64,000 bases of DNA from Datisca glomerata (GCA_003255025.1 QANY01013163.1:658731-722730); one strand, 5' to 3'; numbered from the stretch's first letter, positions 24,120 to 37,340 are shown. The notes: generated by a model not told the origin, from the letters alone. Translations and numbers: made by a program.

Positions 24120-25613
24120 CAAACACACTATCATAGGCTTTCTTAAGGTCCACCTTGGCAAACCAAGTGATCTATGGTAGCTTCTAAGCAATTCTTGGGA
24201 GATAAAAATATTGTCAGCCATTCTCCTTCCTAGGATAAAAGCACTTTGGTTCTGACTTACGATGTTGGGTAATACAAGCTTGAGTCTTTCAGCAATATTT
24301 TTATGATGCACTTGTAGACTACATTACAGCAAGAGATAGGTCTAAATTCCTCAATATGAGTGGGATTAGGGACCTTTGGTATCAAGGTGATTGCAATTGA
24401 GTTAACCTCTTTTAGGAGGTTACCTGTAGTAAAGAACTCCAAAACAGCTTTGGTTACATCCCCACCTACCACATGCCATGCTTTCTTAAAGAACCCAGCT
24501 GAAAAACCATCTGGTCCAGAAGCTTTGCTACTTCCCATACTGAAAATAGCTTGCTTGACCTCATTTTCTTCATGGGAAGAGCCAAAGGTACAGCCTGATC
24601 AGGCCCAAGCTTTCTTGGCAAAGCACAATCAAGTATACTCCAATTGACTCCCATTTCTTCATTTGGTGTACCCAACATATTTTTGTAGTAATCCAATATA
24701 TGATCTTGGATCTCCTCATGGGAAGTAAGTAGAGAGCCTTGGTTGTCCAAGTGTGTAATCTTGGTTTTGAATCTTTTCTTTTTCATGCTTTGAAAAAAGA
24801 AAGAAGTGTTCTGATCACCCAACTGAAGCCACTGTACTCTTGACTTCTACCTGTAGAAGCTCTCTTCAGCATGTCTAAGCTCAAAGAACTTGGAGCATGC
24901 ATCTCTCTCCTGAGCCTGTAACAATGCATTTAAAGGGTCATTTCCCAACAAGTTTTGAATTGACTCCATGTGTGCTTCAGCCAATTTAACTCTACAAGGA
25001 AGATCACTGCAAAATCTTTGGTTGAACCTCCTCAGTTCACCTTTGAGTGCCTTAAGCTTCTTACAGAGCCTAAATATTGATGTCCCTGAAATATCATCCC
25101 CCAAACTCTATCCAAAAGCTGCCAAAACCCTTCTCTTTCAAACTAAAACTCAAAAAACTTGAAGCTTACTCTTGGTTTATAGGAGTCCTTCTCCATTTGT
25201 AAGATAATTGGACTGTGATCAAAGATGCCAGCAGGTGCAAAGAGACACTTTGTGTCAGGAAACGAGTCCATCCAATGAATATTTGCCATGGCTCTATCCA
25301 CCTTACACATACTAAAGGTTCCATCATGATGCTTGTTTAACCATGTGAATTGACAACCTGAGTATGCAAAGTCCTCAACCTCAACCTCAATAGTGAAAGT
25401 GCATTTGTTGATGTCAAAGATACCTTCATCCCATCCCTTAGCTCCTCCTGATTTCTCACTAGGGGACACAATAACATTGAAATCTCCAGTGATAAGCCAT
25501 GGGGCATGAGAAGTGAGTGAGTGGTGGGAGCACAAGGATTCTCAAAGCTTCTTCCTGATCATTTTAGAATTTGAAGCATATATGAATGTGATATAACATA
25601 AAACATTAGATAT
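24118..25613 (-). mobile_element. L1-type LINE, 5' half (endonuclease plus first part of RT), inverted
   Basis: Reading on the minus strand from about 25610, ORF2 begins within the APE-type endonuclease: LITGDFNVIV, AYSGCQFTWLN, and FDHSPII where the family has SDHSP. A helical linker follows (25104-24847: LKGELRRFNQRFCSD), then GDQNTSFFFQ. The first RT motifs come next: ASGPDGFSAGFFKKAW, ITLIPKV, EFRPISCCNVVYKCI, SAFILGRRMADN and FAKVDLKKAYDSV. The sequence breaks there at the 23.6-24.1-kb LTR-like piece. There are several frameshifts. The catalytic FADD-type box is not present. Confidence 0.85.
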
Positions 25614-26140
25614 CTTGGTGAGCCCAGATATGTTTTCTATCATTCATGCTAAACTAGGTTTTATTTAAGGGTCTCTTCCAGTTAGATATATTGGTGTCCC
25701 ACTCATTACAACCAAGCTTACCAAATCAGATTGTCAATGTTTGATTGACAGACTCACTATGAGAATCAGGTCTTGGGAATCAAAGTATTTGTCTTATGCA
25801 GGAAGACTCTAACTTATCAAGACTGTCCTTATGGCTATGGTCAACTTTTGGAGTGGTCTCTTCATTCTCCCTAAAAAAGTGGTGGAGACAGTCCAATGCT
25901 TGGTAATAAATTTTCTATAGAATGGCCAAGATACTATAAAGCTTCTGGGGCCAAGGTAGCTTGGGCAGACCTGTGTTTTGACAAGGTACAAGGTGGGTTG
26001 GGCCTTAGGGATCTGGTTCTAGCTAATGAAGTTGCTATAGTTAAACAGTTATGGTTCTTGCTACTCCCTTCTAAAAGTTCACTTTGGAAAGATTGGTGTA
26101 AAACATACATAATCAGAAAGAGTTCGATTTTCTTGGTTTC
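25614..26140 (+). mobile_element. L1-type LINE, 3' half (post-RT region), direct
   Basis: The plus strand reads LPVRYIGVPLITTKL, then IRSWESKYLSYAGRL, a stop, and IKTVLMAMVNFWSGLFILPKKVVETV. The 89-residue frame from 25896 follows, with ASGAKVAWADLCFDKVQGGLGLRDLVLANEVAIVKQLWFLL. These are the end of RT and the region after it in plant LINE ORF2. It meets the endonuclease end of the inverted half at about 25590-25640 and ends at 26140, where gypsy sequence starts. The middle of RT is missing between the halves. Confidence 0.82.
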
Positions 26141-26292
26141 CATTTTATGGTTCAGGAAGGGATAGTATTAGGCCATAGAGTCTCTTTTAAGGGGATAAAG
26201 GTTTCCAAAGCTAAAATTGAGGTTATTAAAAAATTACCCCCTCCATCACCAGTCAATGACTTTAGGAGTTTTTTAGGTTGTGCAGGATTTTA
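26141..26292 (+). pseudogene. Second fragment of the Athila-like RT thumb region
   Basis: It encodes MVQEGIVLGHRVSFKG, then KAKIEVIKKLPPPSPVNDF and RSFLGCAGFYRE. It is nearly identical at DNA level to 19900-20010, both starting with CATTTTATGGTTCA. It is better preserved than the first copy beyond that point. On the left it is fused to LINE sequence, and on the right it runs straight into GA repeats at TTTTATAGAGAG. It is therefore a 150-bp fragment with no flanking parts of its own element. Confidence 0.88.
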
Positions 26293-26868
26293 TAGAGAGA
26301 GAGAGAGGGAAGAAGATATATATATATATATATATACACACATATTAGAGAGAGACACAAAGACAGAGTAAGAGAGAGAGAGGGGAAGAGAGAGAGAATG
26401 AGAGAGTAAGAGAGACAGAGAGAGCAATAAAGATAGAATGAGAGAGTAAAAGAGAGCAATAAAGATAGAATGAGAGAGTAAAAGAGAGCAGGAGGAGAGA
26501 GATAGAGAGTGAAAGAGATTGATAGAGAGAGAAATACTGAGAGATTGAGAGATGGGGGACACAGATATATGTGCATAAATATATATACACGCACACACAC
26601 ATATATATTAGAGAGCGACACACAGAGAGAGTAAAAGAGTGAGAGTAGGAGAGAGAGAATGGGAGAGTGAGAGAGAGAGATGAGATATGGAGAGAGAGAT
26701 AGAGATAGTGAAAGAAAGTGAGAGAAAGAGACAGAGAGTGAGAGAGAGGGGAGTGAGTAGGAGAGGGAAAAAGAGTAAAAGTGTGTGTGTGTGTGTGTGT
26801 GAGGGGGGGGGGAGAAAGAGAGATAGAGATAGAGTGAAAGTGAGAAAGAGAGGGAGGGGGAGAGAGAG

Positions 26869-26903
<35 letters not shown>

Positions 26904-27728
26904 GAGAGAGAGAGATAAAGAGAGAGACTAAGAGACTGAGAAAGTGGGGGAGAAAGATATATGTGCATTAACACACACATATACAGATATATATATATAT
27001 AGAGTGTGTGTGAAAAAGAGATAGAGAGTATGAGAGAGAGCGAGACAGAGAGAGAGCAAAAGAGTGAGTCTGTGTGAGAGAGGGGGAGGGAGGGAGAGCG
27101 AAAATGAGAGAGTGAGAGAGAGATGGAGAGAGAGGGACGAAGATATATATACACACACACATATATTAGAGAGAGGCACACAAAGAGAGTAAGAGAGAGA
27201 GAGTAGGAGAGAAAGAATGAGAGAGTGAAAGAGAGAGAGAGGAGAGAGGGGAGAGAGATAGAGAGAGGGAGGGAGGGAGATTGAGAGAGAAGGTGAGATA
27301 GATATATGTGCACATATATATTAGAGAGACACACACAAAGAGAGTAAGAGAGAGAGTAGGAGAGAGAGAATGAGTGAGTAAGAGAGAGTGTGAGAGAGTG
27401 AGAGAAAGAGAGAGAGTGTGAGAGAAGGCGAGCGAGAGAGAGCAGGAGAGAGGGAATGAGAGACTAAGAGAGAGTGAAAGAGAGTGATAGAGAGAGTAGG
27501 AGAGGGAAGGAGAGAGTGAGAGAGGGAGAGGGAGAGGGAGAGGGAGAGGGAGAGGGAGAGGGAGAGAGAATGAAAGTGGGAGACAGAGAGATAGAGAAAG
27601 AGAGAGAAAGTGAGAGTGAGAGAGAGAATGAAATAGAGAGTGAGAGATAGAGAGCGAGAGTGAGATAGAGAGAGAGTGTGTGAGATAGAGAGAGGGAGGG
27701 AGGGAGGGAGGGAGAGGGAGGGAGTATG
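26293..27728 (+). repeat. Second GA-rich block with AT islands
   Basis: This is the same kind of sequence as the large block: GA-rich on the plus strand, with AT islands at about 26315, 26570, 26990, 27145 and 27305 followed by CATATATTAGAGAGA and GACACA. GT runs (26783-26800, 26873-26900) and a (GGGAGA)n run (27520-27563) are present. The orientation (purines on the plus strand) matches block one. The right end goes directly into the satellite array. Confidence 0.93.
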
Positions 27729-30700
27729 GAGGTCATTTTAGATGTTTTTTGTACCAGGCGGAGACAAACAGAGCCAATGTGACGTGTTAATGACCAAATG
27801 AGATGAAAATTGCTAAACTTGGATCTTTCAGGAATGACATGTACGTGACCTAACTTTTGACACCCAATAAAAGTTTTGGATAAGAATTTGGAGTGTGGTG
27901 GTCATTTTAGGTGCTTCTAGTGCCATGCGGAGTAAAAATGACCTAATGAGATGTGTTTAGGACCAAATGAGATGAACATGGCTAAACTTGGATATTTTGA
28001 GCATGACATGTAAATGACCTGATTTTTAATGCCCAACACACATTATGGATAAGAATTTCGAGTGTAGTGGTCATTTTAGGTGCTTCTAATTTCATTCAGA
28101 GTCAAAAAGACTCAATGGGACGTGTTTAAGCCCAAACAAGATGAACTTGGCTAACCTTGATTCTTTTGGGCATGAAATGTACTCAACCTGACTTTTGACA
28201 TGCAATACACATTTTTATTATAAGAATTTAGAGTGTGGAGGTCATTTTAGATGCTTCTAATACCATGCAGAGTCAAAAAGACTAATTGGGCGTGTTTAGG
28301 CCGAAATGAGACCAACTTGGCTAAACTCGGATCCTTTGGGAATGGCATGTACTCGTCCTTATTTTTGACACCCAATACACCTTTTGGATAAGGATTTGGA
28401 GTGATGGTTATTTTAGGTGCTTCTACTCCCATGGAGAGTCAAAAAGACCTAATGGCACGTGTTAAGTAACAAATGAGGCGAACTTGCCTAACTTTGTTAT
28501 TTTAGGCACAGCATGAAGCATACTTGACTTTTGAAACCCAATACATATTTTGGATAAGATTTTGGAGTGTGGTGGTCATTTTTGGTGCTTCTAGTGCCAT
28601 GCGGAGTCAAAAAGGCCAATGGGACGTGTTTAGGCCGAAATGAGATGACTTTAGCTAACCTTAGATCTCATGGGCATGGCATGTACCTTTCCTGACTTTT
28701 GACACCAAATACATGTTTTGAATAAGAATTTAGAGTGTGGTGGTAATTTTAGGTGCTTCTAGTGCCATGCGGAGTCAAAAAGACCAATGAGATGTTTTTA
28801 GGTCGGAATGAGATGAACATGGCTAAATTTTTATCTTTTGGGCATGACATGTACCCAATCTTACTTTTGACACCCAATACATATTTTGGATAAGTATTTG
28901 AAGTGTGGTGGTCATTTTAGGTGTTTCTACTGTCATGGGAAGTCAAAAAGACCCAATGGGAAGTGTTAAGTCCCAAATGAGATGAACTTGGCTAAACTTG
29001 AATCTTTTGGGTATGGCATGTAGCCGACTGGACTATTGACACCCAATACACGTTTTGGATAAGAATTTGGAGTGTGGAGGTCATTTGAGGTGCCATGCTG
29101 AGTCAAAAAGACCCAGTGAGACGTGTTTAGGCACATATAAGATGAACATGGCTGAACTTGGATCTTTTATGGCATGTACTTGACCTGAATTTTGACACCC
29201 AATCGCGTTTTGGATAAGAATTTGGAGTGTGGTGCTTCTTGTGCCAGGCAGAGTCAAAAAGATCAATGGGACGTGTTCATGCCCAAATAAGATGAACATG
29301 GCTAAACTTGGATCTTTTGGGCATGGCATGTACTCGACCTTACTTTTAACAGCCAATACAAGTTTTAGATAAGAATTTGTAGTGTGTTGGTTATTTTAGG
29401 TGGTTTTAGTGCCATGAGGAGTCAAAAAGACCCAATGGAACGTGACCTGAATTTTCACATCCAATACACGTTCGGGATAAGAATTTGGAGTGTGGTGGTC
29501 ATTTTAGGTGCTTTTAGTGCCATGTAGAGTACAAAATACCTAATTAGATATGTTAAGGCCCAAATGAGTCAAACTAGGCTAAACTTCAATCCTTTGGGAA
29601 TGACATGTACTCGACTTGACTTTTGACATCCAATACACATTTTGGATAACATTTAAGAGTATGGAGGTCATTTTATGTGCTTCAACTTCCATGGGGAGTC
29701 AAAAAGACCCAGTGGGACGTGCTAAGTCCCAAATGAGATGAACATGACTAAACTTGGATCTTTTGGGCATAGCATATACTCGACCTGACTTTTGACAAAC
29801 AATACAAGTTTTGGTTAAGAATTTGGAGTGTGGTGGTTATTTTTGGTGCTTCTTGTGCCAGGCGGAGTCAAAAAGTCCTAATGGGACGTGTTTAGGACTA
29901 GATGAGATGAACCTAGCTCAACTTGGATATTTTGGGCATGGCATGTACGTGACCTTACTTTTGACACCTAGCACGTGTTATGGATAAGAATTTGGAGTAT
30001 GGTGATCATTTTAGGTGTTTCTAATGCCATGTAAAGTCAAAAAAACCCAATGGGACGTGTTTAGGCCCAAATGAGATGAACTTGGCTCAACTTGATTCTT
30101 TAGGGCATGGAATGTACTCGACCTGACTTTTGACATGTAAGACACATTTTTTATAAGAATTTAGAGTGTCGTGGTCATTTTAGGTGCTTCTAGTGCCATG
30201 CTTAGTCAAAAGACCCAATTGGACGTGTTTAGGCCCAAATGAGATGAACTTGGCTAAACTTGGATCCTTTTCGAATGGCATGTACTCGACCTAACTTTTG
30301 ACCATAATTAAACGTTTTGGATAATAATTTGGAGTGTGGTGGTGATTTTAGGTGCTTCTAGTACCATGCGGAGTCAAAAAGACTAATGCGTCGTGTTTAG
30401 GCTAAACTGAGATGAACTTGGCAAAACTTGGAGCTTTACGGCACCGCATGTACCCGACCAGACTTTTGACACCCAATACAAGTTATGGATAAGACTTTGG
30501 AGTGTCGTGGTCCATTTAGGTGCTTATAGTACCATGTAGAGTAAAAGAGACCCAATGGGATGGGTTCAGTCCCAAATGAGATGAACATGGCTAAACTTGG
30601 ATCTTTCGGGCATGACATGTACGTGACCTGAATTTTGACACCCAATACATGTTTTGGATAATAATATGGAGTGTGGTGGTAATTTTAGGTGCTTTTAGTG

Positions 30701-33700
30701 CCATGTGGAGTCAAAAAGACCAATGGGATGTGTTTATTTCCAAATAAGATGAACTTGACTAAATTTAGATTTTTTGGGTATGGCATGTACTTGACCTGAT
30801 TTTTGACAGCCAATACAAGTTTTAGATAATAATTTGGAGTGTGGTGGTTATTTTAGGTTCTTGTAGTGCCTTGAGGAGTCAAAAGACACAATGGAACGTG
30901 TTTAGGCCCAAATGATATGACCTTAACTAAACTTAGATCTTTTGAACATGGTATGTACTCGACCTGACTTTTGAAACCCAATAAACATTTTGGATAATAG
31001 TTTGGAGTCTTTAGGTCATTTTAGGTGCTTCTTGAGCCAAGCAGAGTCAAAAAGACCTAATGGGGCGTGTTAAGGACCAAATGAGATGAACATGGCTAAA
31101 TTTGGATCTTTTGGGCATCGCATATACATGACCTGAATTTTGACACCCAATAAAAGTTTTGGATATGAATTTTGATTGTGCTATGCGGAGTCAAAAAGAC
31201 CTAATGGGATGTGTTTAGGACCAAATTAATTGAACTTGGCTACACTTAGATTTTTTGGGCATGGGATGTACGTGTCCTGACTTTTCACATCCAATACACG
31301 TTTTGGATAATAATGTTGAGTGTAAGTGTCATTTTAGGTGCTTCTAGTGCCATGCAAAGTCAAAAAGACCCAATAAGACGTGCTAAGTCCCAAATGAGAT
31401 GAACTTGACTAAACTTGGATCTTTTGGGCATGACATCTACTGGACTTGACTTTTGATAGACAATACAAGTTTTGGATAAGAATTTGGAGTGTGGTGGTTA
31501 TTTTAGGTGCTACTTGTGCCAGGCACAGTAAAAAAGACCCAATTGTACGAATTTAGGCTCAAATGAGATGAACATGACTAAACTTTTATCCTTTTGGAAT
31601 GACATGTACTGCACCTGACTTTTGACCCCAATTACAAATTTTGGATAATAATTTAGAGTGTGGCGGTCATTTTAGGTGCTTCTAGTGCCATGCAGAGTTA
31701 AAAAGACCAATGGTACGTGTTTAGACTGAAACGAGATGAACTTGGCTAATCTTGAGTGTTTAGGGCATTGCATGCACCCGACCTGACTTTTGACACCCAA
31801 TACACGCTTTGGATAAGAATTTTGAATTTGGTGGTAATTTTTAGTTTCTTCTAGTGCCATGCGGAGTCAAAACAACCTAATTGGACGTGTTTAGGCCCAA
31901 ATGAGATGAACATAGCTAAACTTGGATCCTTTGGGAATAGCATGTACTCGACCTGACTTTGACACCCAATACATATTTTGGATAATAATTTGGTGTGTGG
32001 TGGTCATTTTAGGTGTTTCTAGTACCATGCGGAGTCAAAAAGACCAATGGGATGTGTTTAGGCTAAAATTATATGAACACTTGGCTAAACTTGGATCCTT
32101 TGGGAATGGCATGTATTGGACCTGTCTTTTGACACCTAATACACCTTTTGGATAAGAATTTGGATTGTCGTGGTCATTTTAGGTGCTTCTACTCTCATGG
32201 AGAGTCAAAAAGACCCAATGGCACGTGTTAAGTACTAAATGGGCATGGAATGTAGCCGACCTAACTTTTGACACCCAATACACATTTTGGAGAATATTTT
32301 GGAGTGTGGTGGTCATTTTAGGTGCTTCTAGTGCCATGCGGAGTCAAAAAGACCAATGTGATGTGCTTAGGCTGAAATGAGATGAACTTGGCTAAACTTA
32401 GATCTTTTTGGATATGGCATGCACCTGACCTGAGTTTTGACACCCAATACACATTTTGGATAAGAATTTAGAGTTTAGTGGTAATTTTAGGTGCTTCTAG
32501 TGTCATGGAGAGTCAAAACGACTAATGGGATGTGTTTAGGCCGAAATGGGATGAACGTGGCTAAATTTAGATCTTTTTGGTATTGCATGTACCCGATCTG
32601 AATTTTGACACCCGATACAAATTTTGGATAAGAATTTAGAGTGTGGTGGTCATTTTAGGTGCATCAACAACCTTGGGAAGCCAAAAAGACCCAATGGGAT
32701 TTGTTATGTCTCACATGAGAGGAACTTGGCTCTTTTGGGATGGCATGTAGCCGACCTGACTTTTAACACCCAATACACATTTTGGATATGAATTTGGAGT
32801 GTGGAGGTCATTTGAGGTGCTTCTAGTTCCATGTAGAGTCAAAAAGACCCAGTTGGACGTGTTTAGGCCCAAATAAGATGAACTTGACTAAACTTAGATC
32901 TTTTAAGCATGGCATGTACTCGATCTAACCTTTGACATCCAATACAAGTTTTGGATAAGAGTTTGAAGTGTCATGCTTATTTTAGGTTCTTATGCCAGGC
33001 GGAGTGCAAAAGATCCAATGGGTCGTGTTTAGGACAAAATGAGATAAACTTGGCTAAACATAGATCTTTTTGGCATGGCATGTATGTGACCTGACTTTTG
33101 ACACCCAATAAATGTTATGGATAAGAATTTGGAGTGTGGTGGTCATTTTAGGTGCTTCTAGTGCCAGGCGAAGTCAAAAAGACCCAATTGGACATGTTTA
33201 GGCCCAAATGTGATGAACTTGGCTTAACTTGGATCTTTTGGGAATGACATATATTCGACCTGAATTTCGACACCCAATACATGTTTTGGATAAGAATTTA
33301 GAGTGTGGGTGCCATTTTAGGTGCTTATAATGTCATGCGGAGTCAAAAAGATCCAATGGGCGTTTTTAGGCCCAAATTAGATGAACTTGTCTATACTTGG
33401 TTCTTTTTGGCATGGAATGTTCTCAACTTGACTTTTGGCATGTTTTGGATAAGAATTTGTAATGAGGTGGTCATTTTACGTGCTTCTGGTGCCATGTGGA
33501 GTCAAAACAACCCAATTGGACTTGTTAAGACCCAAATTAGATGAACTTGGCTAAACTTGGATCCTTTGTGAATGACATGTACTCGACCTGGCTTTTGACA
33601 CCCAATACACATTTTGGATAAGAATTTGGAGTGTGATGGTCATTTTAGGCGATTCTACTTCCATGGGGAGTTGAAAAGACCCGATGGCATGTGTTAAGTC

Positions 33701-34385
33701 CCAAATGAGACGAACCTGGCTAAACTTGGATATTTTGGGCATCACATGTAGCCGACCTAATTTTTGACACCCAATACACATTTTGGATAAGAATTTGGAG
33801 TGTGGTGGTCATTTTCGGTGCTTCTAGTGCCATGCGGAGTCAAAAAGGCCAATGGAACTTGTTTAGACCGAAATGAGATGAACTTTGCTAAACTTGGATC
33901 TTTTCGACATGACATTTACTCAACCTGACTTTTGATAGCCAATAAAAGTTTTGCATAAGAATTTGGAGTTCGGTGGTTATTTTAGGTACTTCTTATGGCA
34001 GGCGGGCTAAAAAAGACTTAATGTGTTGTGTTTAGGACCAATGAGACGAACATGGCTAAACTTGGATATTTTGGGCATGGTTTGTATGTGACCTGACCTT
34101 TGACACTCAATACACATTATGGATAAAAATTTGGAGTGTGGTGGTCATTGTAGGTGCTTTTATTTCCATGTGTAATAAAAAAGATCCAATTGGACGTGTT
34201 TAGTACCAAATGAGAAGAACTTAGCTAAACTTGAATCTTTTGGGAATGACATGTATTTGACCTGACTTTTGACACCCAATATACATTTTGGATAAGAATT
34301 TGGAGTGTAGTTATCATTTTAGGTGCTTCAAATATCATTCAGCATCAAAAAGACCCAATGGGATGTGTTTAGGCCCAAATGAGAC
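27729..34385 (+). repeat. Satellite array A, ~170-bp monomer, plus orientation, about 39 units
   Basis: The phrases GTGTGGTGGTCATTTTAGGT, GGAGTCAAAAAGACCCAATG, GGCCCAAATGAGATGAAC, GATCTTTTGGGCATGGCATG and TTTTGGATAAGAATTTGG recur about every 165-171 bp. Measured offsets of the GTCATTTTAGGTG word are 170, 171 and 170 for the first units. The monomers are diverged, with small indels and some shortened units. Short open frames inside it on both strands are by-products of the monomer and not genes. The length is in the range common for plant centromeric or heterochromatic satellites. No transposon interrupts this array. Confidence 0.95.
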
Positions 34386-36169
34386 AAACCATTCCCTTAT
34401 TATGAATAGTTAACATGCGCTATTGGAAAAGATAGAGAAACCGATGTTGGCGGTGAAGGTCCAGCTGATTACAGTAGAAAATATCGCACTTGAACCTATA
34501 AATCCTTGGAATGACAGTGAATTCTATATACCTAACCGTGTAGTGGAGGTGGAGGATAATTTGTAGGCACTGTTTCAACTGTAGGTTCTCCTGTAACTAA
34601 CGCGTCTAGTTCTGTATTCCCTAAAAGGGGTAGTAAGAAGAGAATCAGGGTGGGTAAATGAAGAATATGGATGCATTGTCACAGACAATAGAAAATTATG
34701 GGGTATACTATAAATCTGCTAATTATAACATTCCTAAAACTTTCATTATGCTTCCAACATGAAAGTGAACGAGATGAAAGGAGGAATGCAACTTTTGGAG
34801 AATTGTAACTTGTGAGGGGTTGACTGATGACCAACGAGTTGAGGCTGGCATTCTTTTAGCAAATAACCTTGGTCATACACAATTCTTCTTCCCCATGCCA
34901 TGACAATATAAAAGGTCATATATCTTACGCATCATAAAAGATGCCATAAGTCATTGATGTGATTTATGTTCAAGTGCGTCGGTTTGTTGACTTCCTATTT
35001 TGAGTTTTGTAATATTTTGTCAAGCCTAAATCCTTATACTTTTGGTCAAGTAGATGTATTTCTATGAAATAGAATGTTTATTATTAGGCATATGTAAGCC
35101 AGAAGTGTATATTTGTGTTTGTGTATCACTATTAGGTGTATGTAAATCGGAAGTGTATGTTTGTGTATGTATATCACTATTAGGTGTATGTAAATCTAGT
35201 GGGAAGAAAGGACCATGCCTTAGGTTCTGATGAAATAGAATGGTTACTACTTCCAAGGTTCTTATCCTTCTTGTACTACATGTTGATGCGCACGGTCTTC
35301 ATCAAAATGCATGCTAGCATTGTTCGTTTCAGAAATTACAATGTTGGATTTCACTAGAGGTGATAGGGAACAATAACAAAAGGCTATGGAGTTTTTATCT
35401 GAAATGAAAGGTTTCGGATTGTGCCCAGTGTGACATACTTTTTACTTTTTATGGCAACTAAAATTTATGTCAAGTAGACTAAAATGACAATCATTTTTTT
35501 TCTAAACTTCTACTTAAAATTTGTTTCTGAGTTGTTGTAGTGTTTCTTTGAAAAAAAATTATAGGAAAATAATAAGTACTACTAAAATTAAGCTAATTGA
35601 AAGAGTGTTATACGAGGAAAATTATAAAATTTAGTGAGAGGTGTATTTAGTGAGGGAGGAGAATTAAGATTAGGATGAAAATATATATTGGTAAAGTTGT
35701 TTTTATAGGGTTTGCATAAGTAGATAATGATATTTTTATGGGAGTCGAGAAAATAAAAGATATTTTGAAAAATGTATAGAAGTGTTTGTAAGACGGGTAA
35801 GTGAATTGAGAAAGTTATTTAGTAAAGTAGATTTTTGTGGGAAAGTGGTTGGAAAAATCATGTGAGATTTTCATTTAACCAGATTAAATAACTTTACTAT
35901 ATCAAATAAGAATACTTGAAACAAACGTGAGAAAGTGTTAGAAAATAAGTTTACCACACACTTTACCAAGCACATTCCTCTAACCAAACACCCCTATAAG
36001 TATTATAGTATAAATTACATATTTCACTACGTTTGGAGACCCATTTTAAATGAATATCGGGTTGTGATTAGTTTTGCAAAAATGGCAGTTCTACCTGTTT
36101 TAAATGAATGACATATCACATGGTCATTTAAAATTTGGACAATTACTTGATTATCCTACAAGCATTCTA
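34386..36169. other. Unassigned AT-rich stretch right of array A
   Basis: The satellite stops inside a monomer after GGCCCAAATGAGACAAACC. The first 550 bases have near-coding composition: a 41-residue frame starts MLAVKVQLITVENIALEPIN at about 34444, and later pieces read LTDDQRVEAGILLANN. I do not recognise the family and the frames are broken. The rest is AT-rich with no gene. A small tandem repeat lies at 35082. Confidence 0.5.
35082..35199 (+). repeat. 48-bp tandem repeat, 2.4 copies
   Basis: The unit begins TATTAGG(T/C)(G/A)TATGTAA and continues through GAAGTGTATRTTTGTGT. Copies start at 35082, 35130 and 35178, the last being partial. The first unit has several substitutions relative to the second. 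Confidence 0.85.
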
Positions 36170-37340
36170 ACCCTTAAAGATGAAGTTGAGTTTAGGGAAT
36201 ACATTAGAATCTATAGAGATGATTTCCCCGAAGATGTCATTGCTCCTTTAGTGAGAATGGAGCCTAGGAGTTCCCCGTAGACCTTTTGCCCAGATCATTT
36301 TCCATCTGGTGTACATAGACCTAGGTTTTAAGTTCCCAATTTCCCCTCTTTGTCAAGAATTCTTTTCTCACTACCGTCTGCCTCCCTCTTAGTTCACTCA
36401 CAATACCTATTAGATCATTCTTTGTTTTGTGGCTTTAAATAGGTTATACAACTTAGGTTTCAGATAGTTGAAATCCATTTGACTTATTTTGTCAAATCCT
36501 ATAGAGAAAACTACTGTATGGCCCCTAGAACGCACAAATGGGGGGCCCTTATTGAAGATCTCCCAAAGGGAGACAAAGGATGGGAGAGGGATGTTTTAAA
36601 TATGTGGGGAAATAGAGCGGTGAAGGCCGCTAGATTGTACCCCGTATCTGGGGTGTTTTCAGTAAATTTCCTTAGTCTAAGCTTCGTTTCCTCATCTCTC
36701 TTTCTTCTTATTTTTTTAACACTTTGGTTTAACAATTTGATTTTTCCCATTGGTTGAACTGAATGTTTATGTAGATAAACAGGAAAATGTAAAGACCTTT
36801 AACTTAAAGGCATATCTCGAGCAGATAACTACTGCCTTTCGTTGTCAGACCCATGATTGGCATCTACTTCTGAATCCCAGGAGAGAGGTCACCACCGAAT
36901 TCACTCCAGCTTCTTTAGCTCCCATTTTTGCTCCAACTCTCCCTCTTCTCTCCCAAGGGGCATCCCCATCTTGACTACCCATAAAGTCTCCCCACCTCGT
37001 CAAACCATTTTTAAGGATTCTACTCAATCAATGGACTTGAAAAAAGAAAAAGGAATAGAACTTCAGTCTCTTTTACGCAGGCCATAAGCTATGAGGAGGT
37101 TGAGAACCATGATTAGGGAGATTGGAAGGAGGAAGTTCCGTCCCCGGCAGACAATGTTCCCACTGTGGATGAAGGAATTTCTAGTCAAACCATGACTCCT
37201 CCTCCTACCGCTCAACCAAAAGTCAATGTTCCCACTTATGATCCTTCTCAATATGAGATGAGTCTTTTTCTGAATATGTTGCACCTCGAACAGACGAAAA
37301 GATAGTGGAAGACGTTCTCAAACAAAATAGAGGTCTTGGA
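36170..37340 (+). pseudogene. Remnant of a putative gypsy-type transposon protein (PF04195-like)
   Basis: Plus-strand frames read EVEFREYIRIYRDDFPEDVI, then after stops YRENYCMAPRTHKWGALIED and KGDKGWERDV. The part to 37330 is less conserved. The same layout is found on the minus strand at 46.0-45.4 kb, where SYYLAPRPYEQIEKLI and KGDKGWERD are recognisable. The family is the plant domain annotated as putative gypsy type transposon, often found in extra ORFs of Tat-lineage retrotransposons. Frame breaks show it is dead. Confidence 0.6.

Noticed and set aside
27729..34385. Numerous 60-90-codon frames in the satellite, with repeated MPCPKDPSLA-like peptides
   Set aside because: They recur because the monomer recurs, with changing frames and stops. 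Not a protein family.
27729..34385. Array of regularly spaced repeats as possible CRISPR
   Set aside because: Units are contiguous ~170-bp monomers without unique spacers, in plant DNA.
27729..34385. CENP-B-like box in the satellite
   Set aside because: No match to the TTCG....A..CGGG pattern in the consensus phrases.
36511..36750. Minus-strand 79-codon frame opposite the PF04195-like remnant
   Set aside because: It is the shadow of the plus-strand coding remnant and has no independent support.
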